A stretch of DNA of 64,000 bases from Accumulibacter sp. (GTDB lineage: Bacteria > Pseudomonadota > Gammaproteobacteria > Burkholderiales > Rhodocyclaceae): positions 1-64,000 of the forward strand of contig NZ_JAPUVI010000024.1 in assembly GCF_029255285.1 (NCBI RefSeq). The letters are read 5' to 3'. Positions 18,040 through 26,942 of this stretch are shown here, piece after piece. Below the pieces are notes generated by a model. It was not told where the DNA came from, did not search any database, and saw only the letters and a list, made by a program, of their open reading frames with translations. Each line of letters begins with the position of its first letter. The first letter of the stretch is position 1. Both the position numbers and the translations under genes were made by a program.

Positions 18040-19296
18040 ATGAGCTACCCGCTGTTGCACCTCCGGAACGCCCGCCTGATCGATCCCAGCCAAGGCATAG
18101 ACGGGCGACTCGACCTTTTCCTTGCCGATGGACGTGTCGCTGGCGTCGGCCAAGCACCGGCCGGCTTCACTGCCCAACGCCGCATAGAGGCCAGCGGACT
18201 GATCGCTTGTCCCGGACTGGTCGATCTTTCGGCCCGCTTGGGCGGCATCGAAGCGGAACTCCAAGCCGCTGTCGCCGGCGGAGTGACCTCGCTGGCCTGT
18301 CCGCCAGACAGCAAACCGCCGCTCGACGAGCCCGGGCTGGTCGAGCGCCTGGTCCGTCGCAGCGACATGCTCGGCCTGGCGCGGGTCTATCCGATAGGCG
18401 CACTGACGCAGGAGCTGGCCGGTCGCAGGCTGGCCGAAATGAACGGTCTTGCGCGTGCCGGCTGTATCGCCTTTTCGCAGGCCAAATGCCCGATCATCGA
18501 CACGCAGCTCCTGCTGCGCGCCATGCAGTACGCCGCCACCTTCGGCTACGCCGTTCGCTTGCGGCCGCAGGAGCACTTCCTCGCTCGCGAAGGTGTGGCC
18601 CACGACGGTGAAGTGGCTTCAAGACTGGGTCTGACGGGAATTCCGGTGTCGGCCGAAACCGTCGCCATCTCGACCGCCCTGCAACTGGCCGGTGAAACCG
18701 GAGTCCGTCTACACCTCTCCCGCCTCTCGTCTGCCGCCGGCGTCAAGCTGATCCGCGCTGCCCGGCGGGCGGGCGTACCGGTCAGCTGTGACGTCGCGAT
18801 CCACCACCTGCATCTGTCGGAAGTGGACATCGGCTACTTCGACAGCAATGCTCGCCTCGACCCGCCACTGCGCTCGCAGAACGATCGCGAGGCCCTGCGC
18901 ACTGCTGTCGGCGACGGCTTGGCGGCCATCTGCTCGGACCACACACCGGTCGACGCGGACGGCAAGCAATTGCCCTTTGCCGAAGCGACTCCCGGTGCCA
19001 CCGGCCTTGAACTGCTGTTGCCGCTAACCCTGCTCTGGTCGGAGCAGACGAAACTGCCGCTGACCGTCGCCCTGGCCCGCATCACCTCGGATCCCGCAAC
19101 GATCCTCGGCATCGACGCCGGATCGCTCGCCGTCGGCTGCCCGGCTGACATCTGCCTTTTCGACCCCGATCAGCTTTGGCAGGTCACGCCGGGAGGCTTG
19201 CGCAGCCAAGGCAAGAACACACCTTTCCTGGGTCGCGAAATCAAGGGTCGGGTACGCATGACCTTGATTGGCGGACGAATCGTCTACGAAGCCTGA
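18040..19296 (+). CDS. pyrC': Dihydroorotase-like PyrC' (probably non-catalytic)
   Basis: 418-residue amidohydrolase-fold protein. At the position where active dihydroorotases carry a D-x-H-x-H-x-R metal motif it reads VDLSARLGG (about 61-69), so both metal-binding histidines are missing. The later CSDHTPVDADGKQLPF block, with the catalytic-type Asp, remains recognisable. In Pseudomonas such a protein (PyrC' or PyrX) is inactive and holds the ATCase dodecamer together with PyrB. Its tight linkage to pyrB supports the same structural role. A true pyrC should exist elsewhere in the genome. Confidence 0.88.
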   Translation: MSYPLLHLRNARLIDPSQGIDGRLDLFLADGRVAGVGQAPAGFTAQRRIEASGLIACPGLVDLSARLGGIEAELQAAVAGGVTSLACPPDSKPPLDEPGLVERLVRRSDMLGLARVYPIGALTQELAGRRLAEMNGLARAGCIAFSQAKCPIIDTQLLLRAMQYAATFGYAVRLRPQEHFLAREGVAHDGEVASRLGLTGIPVSAETVAISTALQLAGETGVRLHLSRLSSAAGVKLIRAARRAGVPVSCDVAIHHLHLSEVDIGYFDSNARLDPPLRSQNDREALRTAVGDGLAAICSDHTPVDADGKQLPFAEATPGATGLELLLPLTLLWSEQTKLPLTVALARITSDPATILGIDAGSLAVGCPADICLFDPDQLWQVTPGGLRSQGKNTPFLGREIKGRVRMTLIGGRIVYEA

Positions 19297-19320
19297 GCGC
19301 AAGGCGCCGCTGGGAAAACG

Positions 19321-19611
19321 CTACGGGCCAAGCAGCCTCTGCCGCGCGTCTGCTGGCGCACCGCTGACATGTAATACCTTGCGGCGCGCCAAGTGGCCAC
19401 TTTTCAGGTCGACTGCCGACCTCGCCAAGCCGAGACGCTGTGCCACCAAATCGATCAACGCCATGTTGGCCCGACCGTCGATCGGTAGTGCCGCGAGGCG
19501 CACCTTCAACGCATCGCCATGCATGCCGACGACCTCGGTCCTTTTCGCTCCAGGCTGAACGTGGACGGTCAGGGTGACTACACTACCCGCCACGCTTAGC
19601 CATTCGGCCAT
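19321..19611 (-). CDS. yggU: YggU family protein (DUF167)
   Basis: 96-residue protein with the family core HVQPGAKRTEVVGMHGDALKVRLAALPIDGRANMALIDLVA, followed by SGHLARRKVLHVSG. The function is unknown in all species. It is the last gene of a yggS-proC-yggT-yggU unit, three bases after yggT, and is convergent with pyrC' (24 bases apart). The size fits the family. Confidence 0.92.
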   Translation of the reverse strand: MAEWLSVAGSVVTLTVHVQPGAKRTEVVGMHGDALKVRLAALPIDGRANMALIDLVAQRLGLARSAVDLKSGHLARRKVLHVSGAPADARQRLLGP

Positions 19612-19614
19612 GGA

Positions 19615-20145
19615 CTACAGGAACATCAGAAGTAGTTGCGCAAGAACGATGGCAACCAGCGGCGACAGGTCGACCGACCCAATCGGCGGAATGACGCGCT
19701 GCAGCGGACGCAGAAAGGGCCGCGTCAGTTGCACCAGCGGCTGGCCAAGCGGCGAGTACGGGTTGACCCAGGACAGTATGGCCTGCACCAGCAAAGCGCC
19801 GATCAGCAGGTAGATACTGAGGCGCAAGGTGGCCAACAGCGCCCACCAGAGAAGCAGGCTGTCGAACGACCATGCGACGCCGTGACCGCGCCAATAAAAG
19901 GCCGCCAGAACATAAATGAGTTGCAACAGATAAGCTGGCAACAGGCTCGCCAGATCGAGCCCGAAAAACCCGGGCAGGACTTTGCGCAAGGGCCGAACCA
20001 GCCAGTTGCTGAGTTCGACGACGAACACACCGAGCGGATTGTTGAACGAAACCCGCCACGCCTGCATGTAGAAACGCAGCAGCAGGGCGCCGCTCAGAAA
20101 GCCGGTCAGCGCTTGCAGCAGGAACAGCCCCGCCTCAACGATCAT
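19615..20145 (-). CDS. yggT: YggT family integral membrane protein
   Basis: 176-residue membrane protein with two YGGT repeats, each a pair of hydrophobic helices (GLFLLQALTGFLSGALLLRFYMQAW and LLALLATLRLSIYLLIGALL-type segments) followed by NPLGVFVVELSNWLVRPLRKVLP and NPYSPLGQPLVQLTRPFLRPLQRVIPP. The repeated N-P-(L/S)-x-L-(V)-x-P-L-R-x-(V)-(L/I)-P pattern is diagnostic. Relatives have been linked to osmotic stress and cell division in other bacteria; the role here is unknown. It overlaps proC by four bases. Confidence 0.93.
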   Translation of the reverse strand: MIVEAGLFLLQALTGFLSGALLLRFYMQAWRVSFNNPLGVFVVELSNWLVRPLRKVLPGFFGLDLASLLPAYLLQLIYVLAAFYWRGHGVAWSFDSLLLWWALLATLRLSIYLLIGALLVQAILSWVNPYSPLGQPLVQLTRPFLRPLQRVIPPIGSVDLSPLVAIVLAQLLLMFL

Positions 20146-20960
20146 TCGTCGTCCTTGCCGAACAACTCGCCCAGTTCGCGGCCGCGGACGTTGGCGGCGA
20201 GAACTCCGGCGATGAAGCCATCCTTGACGCCGCGTTCCTCCATCGTTCGCAGCGCCGCCTCAGTGGTACCCCCTTTCGAGGTCACGCGCTCGCGCAGCAC
20301 GCTTGCCGCTTCGTCGGATTGGGCGGCTAGTTTGGCGGCACCGAGTACCATTTCGATCGACAGTTGACGCGCCTGCGCCTGCGTCAATCCGAGATCCCGG
20401 GCGGCCTGCTGAAGAGCCTCGATGAACAGGAAAACGTAGGCCGGGCCACTGCCGGAGATGGCGGTAACGGCGTCCATCTGAGCCTCATCGGCGATCCACA
20501 GCGTACTGCCAACGGCCTGCATGATGCGCTCGGCGCCCAATCGCTCGGCCATCGACACCGCCGGCATCGCACACAGTCCCGTAATGCCGGCGCCAATCAG
20601 CGCCGGCGTGTTGGGCATGGCGCGGACGATCTTTCCGTAGCCGCCCAACCAGCGCGACACGTCGGCAAGGCGCAGCCCGGCAGCGATGCTGATCACCAAT
20701 TGCTGTTTGAGATGGTGGAGCAACGGCGTACACGCGTCGCGCATCTGCTGCGGTTTGACTGACAGCAGAAGCGCGTCGCAATCCAGCGCCGCGGCGCTCG
20801 GCGCCTCGTAACAGCGCACTCCGTAGACGAGCCGCAGCTTGGCACGCCCCTGCGCACCCAACTCGATCACGGCGATGTCCGCCGCCGCAAAGCCGGTCTT
20901 CACCAGGCCACCGATCAGGGCGTTGGCCATGTTCCCACCGCCCAGGAAAGTGATTCTCAT
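20142..20960 (-). CDS. proC: Pyrroline-5-carboxylate reductase
   Basis: Final enzyme of proline synthesis, reducing pyrroline-5-carboxylate with NAD(P)H. 272 residues. The N-terminal Rossmann motif is ITFLGGGNMANALIGGL; LLSVKPQQM follows, then VRAMPNTPALIGAGITG, SGSGPAYVFLFIEAL and, near the end, RVTSKGGTTEAAL, all classical ProC blocks. It overlaps both yggS and yggT by four bases, so the unit is co-translated. Co-occurrence with yggS is widespread and probably reflects shared PLP/proline regulation, which is inference. Confidence 0.96.
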   Translation of the reverse strand: MRITFLGGGNMANALIGGLVKTGFAAADIAVIELGAQGRAKLRLVYGVRCYEAPSAAALDCDALLLSVKPQQMRDACTPLLHHLKQQLVISIAAGLRLADVSRWLGGYGKIVRAMPNTPALIGAGITGLCAMPAVSMAERLGAERIMQAVGSTLWIADEAQMDAVTAISGSGPAYVFLFIEALQQAARDLGLTQAQARQLSIEMVLGAAKLAAQSDEAASVLRERVTSKGGTTEAALRTMEERGVKDGFIAGVLAANVRGRELGELFGKDDE

Positions 20961-21646
20961 ACTTTCTGTCTCTCGCCAAAAATTGCGCTACCCACCCGAA
21001 CCAGCGTCGCACCTTCAGCGATCGCCGCTTCAAGGTCATGCGACATGCCCATCGAAAGCGTGTCAAGCGGCAGACCATCGGCCTGCATTTGTTCCGCAAG
21101 CTCCCGCAGCCGGCGGAAAGAGTGGCGCTGTTCGAGGAAGTCGTCACTTGGCGCCGGGACGCACATCAGGCCACGCAGGCGCAAACCCGGCAACCCGGCG
21201 ACAACGCGCGCCAAAGCCGGCGCATCGGCAGGCGAAACACCCGCCTTGCTGGCTTCGCCACTGATATTCACCTGCAGGCAGACGGACAACGGACGCCGTG
21301 ACGGCGGACGTTGGGCGGAGAGTCGTTCGGCGACGTGCAGGCGGTCGAGGGAATGTACCCAATCGAAGTTTTCGGCCACGCCACGCGTCTTGTTGGCCTG
21401 CAGGGCACCGATAAAGTGCCAGTCGAGGTTCAGCGCAGCGAGTTCCGCCATTTTCGCCAAACCTTCCTGAAGGTAGCTCTCGCCGAACGCCCGTTGCCCA
21501 GCAGCAGCAGCCTCGCGCACGCAGGCGCTGGACCAAGTCTTGCTGACCGCGAGCAGGACGACATTACCTGGATCACGCCCATACTGCCGCGCGGCGCGGG
21601 CTATTCGCGCGCGAACGGCTTGCAGCTTGGCGGTAAGTGTGATCAT
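20957..21646 (-). CDS. yggS: YggS family pyridoxal phosphate homeostasis protein
   Basis: 229-residue PLP-binding TIM-barrel protein without known catalytic activity, which helps balance intracellular vitamin B6. The PLP lysine lies in VVLLAVSKTWSS. Further family blocks are FGESYLQEGLAKM, WHFIGALQANKTRGVA, LQVNISGEASKAG, LRGLMCVP and LSMGMSHDLEAAIAEGATLVRVGSAIFG. It leads the proC-yggT-yggU unit and is divergent from pilT with about 70 bases between starts. Confidence 0.95.
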   Translation of the reverse strand: MITLTAKLQAVRARIARAARQYGRDPGNVVLLAVSKTWSSACVREAAAAGQRAFGESYLQEGLAKMAELAALNLDWHFIGALQANKTRGVAENFDWVHSLDRLHVAERLSAQRPPSRRPLSVCLQVNISGEASKAGVSPADAPALARVVAGLPGLRLRGLMCVPAPSDDFLEQRHSFRRLRELAEQMQADGLPLDTLSMGMSHDLEAAIAEGATLVRVGSAIFGERQKV

Positions 21647-21715
21647 AATCAGGCGTCGCGCAGATTGTCGCTAGTATAACACCCTGCCCTCTTCACCGCC
21701 CGAGGACTGATCCGG

Positions 21716-22762
21716 ATGGACATCACCGAACTGCTGGCCTTCAGCGTCAAGAACAAGGCTTCCGACCTGCACCTCTCGTCGGGCTTGCCGCCGATGATCC
21801 GGGTAAATGGCGACGTGCGCCGCATCAACCTGCCGGCGATGGAGCACAAGGACGTACACGGCATGGTCTACGACATCATGAGTGACGGCCAGCGCAAGCA
21901 CTACGAAGACACGCTGGAATGCGACTTCTCTTTCGAGATCCCCAATCTGGCGCGCTTTCGCGTCAATGCCTTCGTTCAAAACCGCGGCGCGGCCGCGGTT
22001 TTCCGGACCATTCCGTCGAAAGTCCTGACGCTCGAGGAGCTCAACTGCCCGAAAATCTTCAAGGACATCTCGGAATACCCTCGCGGCATCGTACTGGTCA
22101 CCGGGCCAACGGGATCGGGAAAATCTACCACGCTGGCGGCGATGATCAACCATGTCAACGAGACCATGTACGGCCATATCCTGACGGTCGAGGATCCCAT
22201 CGAATTCGTGCATCAATCGAAAAAGTGCCTGATCAACCAGCGCGAGATCGGACCGCATACGCTGTCCTTCCAGAATGCTCTGCGCTCGGCTCTCCGCGAA
22301 GACCCGGATGTCATCCTGGTCGGCGAGATGCGGGATCTGGAAACCATCCGCCTTGCCCTCACTGGTGCGGAGACCGGCCACCTGGTGTTTGCCACCCTGC
22401 ACACATCGAGTGCTGCCAAAACTATCGACCGTATCATCGACGTCTTTCCGGCAGCCGAAAAAGACATGGTTCGCTCGATGCTTTCCGAGTCGATCCGCGC
22501 CGTGATTTCGCAGACCCTGCTCAAAACCAAGGATGGTCAGGGTCGAGTCGCAGCACACGAAATCCTCATCGGCACGCCGGCGATACGCAACCTGATCCGC
22601 GAAAACAAGATCGCACAGATGTACTCCACCCTGCAAACCGGCCAGCAGTACGGCATGCAGACCCTAGATCACAGCCTGCTCGAGCTCGTCAAGCGAAACC
22701 TCGTCGCCGTCGGTGAAGCACGCAGCAAGGCGGCCAACAAGGATACCTTCGGCGGCGCCTAA
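21716..22762 (+). CDS. pilT: Type IV pilus retraction ATPase PilT
   Basis: 348-residue hexameric cytoplasmic ATPase that depolymerises type IV pili. It contains SDLHLSSGLPPMIRVNGD at the N-terminus, Walker A GPTGSGKSTT (about 130-139), the Asp box ILTVEDPIEFVH, the Walker B catalytic glutamate near 204 in VILVGEMRDLETI and the His box GHLVFATLHTSSAAKTIDRI. The C-terminal AIRNLIRENK precedes the final helix. It is followed by pilU; both work under the PilG/PilH chemosensory system encoded at 5-14 kb. Confidence 0.97.
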   Translation: MDITELLAFSVKNKASDLHLSSGLPPMIRVNGDVRRINLPAMEHKDVHGMVYDIMSDGQRKHYEDTLECDFSFEIPNLARFRVNAFVQNRGAAAVFRTIPSKVLTLEELNCPKIFKDISEYPRGIVLVTGPTGSGKSTTLAAMINHVNETMYGHILTVEDPIEFVHQSKKCLINQREIGPHTLSFQNALRSALREDPDVILVGEMRDLETIRLALTGAETGHLVFATLHTSSAAKTIDRIIDVFPAAEKDMVRSMLSESIRAVISQTLLKTKDGQGRVAAHEILIGTPAIRNLIRENKIAQMYSTLQTGQQYGMQTLDHSLLELVKRNLVAVGEARSKAANKDTFGGA

Positions 22763-22789
22763 GGCTTGCCTCGCAACCGGAAGGACAGC

Positions 22790-23926
22790 ATGGAACACGA
22801 TCAAGCACTCAAGTTCATGCACGAGTTGCTGCGTTTGATGACGCAGAAAAACGGTTCCGACCTTTTCATCACCGCACATTTCCCGCCGGCGATCAAGATC
22901 GACGGCAAGGTCATGCCGGTTTCCAACCAGCCACTCCTGCCCCAGCACTCGGCCGAACTGGCGCGCTCGATCATGAACGACCGCCAAGCCGCAGAGTTCG
23001 AGGAAAGGAAGGAATGCAACTTTGCCATCTCGCCCTCGGGAATCGGCCGTTTCCGCGTCAATGCCCTGGTTCAGCAGGGCCGTGTGGCCGTGGTCTGCCG
23101 GACGATCAACCTGGTGGTGCCGACTCTCGACGAGCTTCAGTTGCCGCCGGTGCTCAAGGACATCTCGCTTGCCACGCGCGGTCTGGTGGTATTCGTCGGC
23201 GGCACCGGCACCGGCAAGACAACATCGCTCGCCGCCCTGGTCGATCACCGCAACCGCAACAGCCACGGCCATATCATCACCATTGAGGATCCGATCGAAT
23301 TCGTGCACGAACATAAGAAGTGCATCGTCACCCAGCGCGAAATCGGCGTCGACACCGACTCCTGGGAAGTCGCACTGAAAAACACCCTGCGGCAAGCACC
23401 GAACGTCATCATGATGGGGGAAATACGTGATCGTGCGACGATGGATTACGCCATCGCATTTGCGGAAACCGGACATCTTTGCCTGGCGACGCTACATGCC
23501 AACAACACCAACCAGGCAATCGACCGCATCATCAATTTCTTTCCCGAAGAACGTCGCCACCAGTTGCTGATGGACCTTTCGCTGAACCTGCGCGCCTTCG
23601 TATCGCAACGCCTGCTGCCCAAACGGGACGGTCGGGGACGCGTACCGGCGATCGAGGTGATGCTCAATTCGCCGCTGATTTCCGACCTGGTCTTCAAGGG
23701 CCAGGTACACGAAATCAAAGACGTCATGAAGCGTTCGCGAGAGCTTGGCATGCAGACCTTCGACCAAGCGCTGTTCGACCTCTACGAAGCCGGCCAGATC
23801 AAGTATGAGGATGCCCTGCGCAACGCCGACTCGCTCAACGACTTGCGCCTGCAGATCAAGCTGCATGGCAAGGAATCTAAAGACCGCGACCTCACCGCTG
23901 GCATCGGTCATCTGGACATCGTCTAG
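22790..23926 (+). CDS. pilU: PilT-dependent retraction ATPase PilU
   Basis: 378-residue PilT paralog. It has SDLFITAHFPPAIKIDGKV, Walker A GGTGTGKTTS (about 137-146), TIEDPIEFVHEHKKC, Walker B with VIMMGEIRDRATMDYA and GHLCLATLHANNTNQAIDRI. PilU normally assists PilT in forceful retraction and does not retract pili without it. The ATG at 22790 is preceded by GGAAGGA at suitable spacing; an in-frame start eight codons earlier is less likely. The gene begins 27 bases after pilT. Confidence 0.96.
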   Translation: MEHDQALKFMHELLRLMTQKNGSDLFITAHFPPAIKIDGKVMPVSNQPLLPQHSAELARSIMNDRQAAEFEERKECNFAISPSGIGRFRVNALVQQGRVAVVCRTINLVVPTLDELQLPPVLKDISLATRGLVVFVGGTGTGKTTSLAALVDHRNRNSHGHIITIEDPIEFVHEHKKCIVTQREIGVDTDSWEVALKNTLRQAPNVIMMGEIRDRATMDYAIAFAETGHLCLATLHANNTNQAIDRIINFFPEERRHQLLMDLSLNLRAFVSQRLLPKRDGRGRVPAIEVMLNSPLISDLVFKGQVHEIKDVMKRSRELGMQTFDQALFDLYEAGQIKYEDALRNADSLNDLRLQIKLHGKESKDRDLTAGIGHLDIV

Positions 23927-24245
23927 CAGACCGTTACCAGCGCCTGCCGAACCTCGGTGCAGGACGACCTCCTACCGGTAGCTCGGACCAGAGCGGCACA
24001 CCGCCACCCCGAAAGCATCGCTCCGAATCCTGGCTTTGCCGTGAAACCCGCGTGGCGCGGCACTGGGCCACCTCCTTCGAGGGCACGCGCAAGCACGGCG
24101 AAGGTGTCGGACGCCTTTACAGCTGACGATTGACAGAGGCCAGCCGAAGCGATCATCATTCATTATATCAATACAATACTAAATTGGCACGACTGTTGCT
24201 TAATGTTTCTCGCAGATCGCACAAACATTCCACCAGGAGAGAGCC
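23927..24245. other. Intergenic region pilU to PEP-CTERM gene
   Basis: 319 bases with no convincing gene; the short frames on either strand lack family motifs. The right third is AT-rich (around 24155-24184) and leads into the sigma-54 promoter listed separately. No T-tract terminator for pilU is seen. Enhancer-binding sites for a sigma-54 activator would be expected here, but no clear palindrome stood out. Confidence 0.6.
24184..24200 (+). promoter_or_regulatory. Sigma-54 (-24/-12) promoter for the PEP-CTERM gene
   Basis: The sequence TTGGCACGACTGTTGCT matches the RpoN consensus TGGCACG-N4-TTGCW at every defined position. The essential GG (24186-24187) and GC (24198-24199) are 12 bases apart, as required. 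The predicted start site is near 24211, about 35 bases before the ATG at 24246. Transcription would need RpoN and an enhancer-binding activator. Confidence 0.88.
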
Positions 24246-25313
24246 ATGACCTTTAGAATCAAGACCATCGCCAGTAGCCTAGCACTGGCCGCCGGCAGCC
24301 TGCTGATCGCCGGAACCGCCAACGCTGGCGCGATCATCAGCAACGGCACCGTGCAACTCGGGGTGCGCGACCTCGGCAACCTGAACCAGGGTGGGGGTAG
24401 CAATGCCGCCGGCTCGGGCACCACCATTGTCGGCCTGCGTTCGGTGGCGACCAATTCCGACTCGACCTCACCCGGCTGCACCTGCGAAGGTTGGGGAGTC
24501 GGTATCGTCAGCACCGGGCAGTCAGGCTACGCCAATGACGCCGTCGGCACGGCCAACTTGTCGTTAGTCAGCTTCGTCTCGACGCCGACCACCGCCGTGT
24601 CGGTCACCAACGTACTGAATGGCGCTGGCTCTCCCATCCTGCAGGTAACGCACAACTATCACCCGATCGCCGGCACGCCCTATCTCTACGCCGTCGATGT
24701 CAGCATCAAGAACACCAGCGGCAGCAATCTCGCCAGCGGCGACCTCGTCTATCGTCGCGTCATGGACTGGGACATTCCGAGCCCGGGCAGTGAAATGGTC
24801 AGTATCGCCGGCGTGCCGGCCGCACTGGGCCTGGCCAACGGCAGCAACCTCAAGCGCTCGGACAACAACGGTTTCAACTCCGGCGACCCGTTCAGCTTCA
24901 GCCCCTTTGGTCTGACGAACGTCAACTTCACGGACGCCACCGGCGACATCGGCGCCCTGTTCGACTTCGAGTTCGAGGCGCTGGCCGACGGAGCCACGCG
25001 CACTTTCTCGACCTACTACGGAGTCGCCCCGGACAAGGCTGCCGCCGATCTCGCCCGCCGCCTGGTCGATGGCGACGCCAGCGACGAGGACATCGGCTTG
25101 TACTCCTACGGACGCTGCGGCACCGGCGACAGCTTCGATAGTTTTACCTGCACCGCCGACGGCGGGCCGAACACCTTCATCTTCGGCTTCGGCGGAAGTG
25201 GTGGTGTTCTCGACCCGGTCGACCCGAAAGTCCCGGAGCCGGGCTCGCTGGCCCTGCTCGGTCTCGGCTTGGCCGGTCTTGCCGGACTACGTCGTCGCCA
25301 GCACAAAGGCTGA
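24246..25313 (+). CDS. PEP-CTERM sorting domain protein
   Basis: 355-residue exported protein. A signal peptide covers about 1-27 (IASSLALAAGSLLIAGTANA). The mature part is Ser/Gly/Asn-rich and low in Lys, typical of surface or matrix proteins. The C-terminus is a PEP-CTERM signal: VPEPGSLALLGLGLAGLAGL followed by RRRQHKG. Such tails are recognised and cut by exosortase in bacteria that secrete exopolysaccharide. The body is not a family I can name; it has a CTCEGWG cysteine pair and another Cys pair near RCGTGDSFDSFTC. AGGAG precedes the ATG. Expression is predicted from a sigma-54 promoter, and a strong terminator follows, so it is a single-gene unit. Confidence 0.92.
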   Translation: MTFRIKTIASSLALAAGSLLIAGTANAGAIISNGTVQLGVRDLGNLNQGGGSNAAGSGTTIVGLRSVATNSDSTSPGCTCEGWGVGIVSTGQSGYANDAVGTANLSLVSFVSTPTTAVSVTNVLNGAGSPILQVTHNYHPIAGTPYLYAVDVSIKNTSGSNLASGDLVYRRVMDWDIPSPGSEMVSIAGVPAALGLANGSNLKRSDNNGFNSGDPFSFSPFGLTNVNFTDATGDIGALFDFEFEALADGATRTFSTYYGVAPDKAAADLARRLVDGDASDEDIGLYSYGRCGTGDSFDSFTCTADGGPNTFIFGFGGSGGVLDPVDPKVPEPGSLALLGLGLAGLAGLRRRQHKG

Positions 25314-25332
25314 TCGCCGGGCACATCAGCTC

Positions 25333-25367
25333 AGCCCTCTTCTCCATCGCTGGAGGAGAGGGCTTTT
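25333..25367 (+). terminator. Rho-independent terminator
   Basis: A 13-base stem (AGCCCTCTTCTCC against GGAGGAGAGGGCT, one G-T wobble) with a six-base loop is followed directly by T-rich sequence. It lies 20 bases after the PEP-CTERM stop codon. Confidence 0.88.
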
Positions 25368-25421
25368 CGGTGTATGGCTTAGCTTAGAATGATTGCTTCA
25401 CCTTCGCCAAGGCCCCTCACC

Positions 25422-26723
25422 ATGCGTCAGCCGATCGCCTCTTTCGTCCTGCTCACGGTGCTGCATGTGGCGACACCGGTTTCGGCACTCCCCACCGTTT
25501 ATCTCGTCGAAACGTCGCCCACGACGGCCGCCCAAAGCGCGTCGTCGGAGTTCCCGTTGTTCGAGCGCGGGCTGATCGCTCTCGACAAGAATGACCTCCA
25601 GCAGGCTGAAAAGCTCTTTCGTCAGGCCATCGAGAAAGACCCCAAGTCGCCAAAGCCTTTGCTCGGTCTGGCCGAGACGGCGCGCCGACGTGGCCAGACC
25701 GGCGAAGCTGAACGCTGGGTGGCCAAAGCCGCCGAAGTAGCGCCAAATGACCCCGATAGCCAGCTTGCCATGGGCCGCCTGCTGTTTGCCAAACGCAAGT
25801 ACGCCGAGGCAGAGGCGAGTTTTCTCAAAGCGGCGGCCGGCAACCCCGATGCCGCCGCGCCATGGATAGACCTTGGCGAGTTGTACAATCAGCAGGGCAA
25901 GCCCGAACGTGCCGGCGAAGCCTTTGGCAAGGCGATCAGGCTCAAGCCGGAGCACGCCGGCGCACACTACGGCGCGGGGATGGCGTATCTGGCCCGGCGC
26001 GATTTCCTCAGCGCCACACCGCTGCTCGAGAAAGCGACGCGACTGGCGCCCGACAATCCGCTGGCGTGGATGGCGCTCAGCCAGGTACTCGCCGCGCAAC
26101 GCAAGTACAAGGACGCACTGGTTGCCGCCGAAAAGGCGACCCAACGACAACCCGGCATGATTTCGGCTCAATTCAATCTAGCCGATGTCGCGCTGTCCGC
26201 CGGGCAGCCCAGGCTGGCGGTGAGCGCGCTCCACGATGCCGCAAGAATCGCCCCTAAGTCGGCGCAGATTCCGCTGAAGCTCGGCATGCTGCACCAGCAG
26301 GCAGGCGAATGGAAGGAAGCCTACCTGGCCTACGAACACGCCATCCGGCTCGACCCGAAGCTGGCTCTGGCCTACAACAATCTGGCCTGGATCGCCGCTG
26401 AGCGCAAGGAGCGGCTCGATGACGCCCTGCGCTGGTCACAGAAGGCGATCGAGATTGCGCCTCAGGAAGTGGGATTCAAGGACACGCTAGCCTGGGTAAA
26501 GCGCGCGCGCGGCGACCTTCCCGGTGCGATCCGGCTGCTCGAGCAGGTAACCGCGGAGAAGTCGGCCAGCGCCGAGCACTTCTACCATCTCGGTATCGCC
26601 CGCTCGGACGCTGGCCAGAAGGCGGGGGCGATCGACGCACTGCGCAAAGCGCTGCAAGTAGACCCCGGTTTTCCACAGGCGGGCGACGCTAGCCGGCGGC
26701 TGAACGAGCTTGCCGCGCGCTGA
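25422..26723 (+). CDS. Exported tetratricopeptide-repeat protein
   Basis: 433-residue protein with a signal peptide (MRQPIASFVLLTVLHVATPVSA), starting at the ATG at 25422 rather than the in-frame one at 25389. Most of the chain is TPR units of 34 residues, for example FERGLIALDKNDLQQAEKLFRQAIEKDPKS, LDLGELYNQQG-like and AYNNLAWIAAERKERLDDAL segments, at least nine in tandem. The repeats resemble those of the PEP-CTERM/exosortase-associated TPR protein PrsT, but the protein is much shorter and no exosortase gene is nearby. It probably acts as a periplasmic scaffold; partners are unknown. The preceding terminator separates it from the PEP-CTERM gene. Confidence 0.85.
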   Translation: MRQPIASFVLLTVLHVATPVSALPTVYLVETSPTTAAQSASSEFPLFERGLIALDKNDLQQAEKLFRQAIEKDPKSPKPLLGLAETARRRGQTGEAERWVAKAAEVAPNDPDSQLAMGRLLFAKRKYAEAEASFLKAAAGNPDAAAPWIDLGELYNQQGKPERAGEAFGKAIRLKPEHAGAHYGAGMAYLARRDFLSATPLLEKATRLAPDNPLAWMALSQVLAAQRKYKDALVAAEKATQRQPGMISAQFNLADVALSAGQPRLAVSALHDAARIAPKSAQIPLKLGMLHQQAGEWKEAYLAYEHAIRLDPKLALAYNNLAWIAAERKERLDDALRWSQKAIEIAPQEVGFKDTLAWVKRARGDLPGAIRLLEQVTAEKSASAEHFYHLGIARSDAGQKAGAIDALRKALQVDPGFPQAGDASRRLNELAAR

Positions 26724-26942
26724 AAGGCGGAGAAAGCCGCCCTTCGAAACCAGCCGCCGGACTATCGGCCGCGGTGGACGCTTGCCCACGAGGGACGAGC
26801 GTCAGCAAAAAAAGGCTTGGCCGCAAGCCCGGAAAAGCTTACTCTCGCGTCGCGTACCGGCGCAGCCGTCCTGTGGCATCCCGATCTGCGGCTCAAGCTT
26901 CGGAAACCACGGGCTCGCCAATCATCCCATGCGGAGATTACC

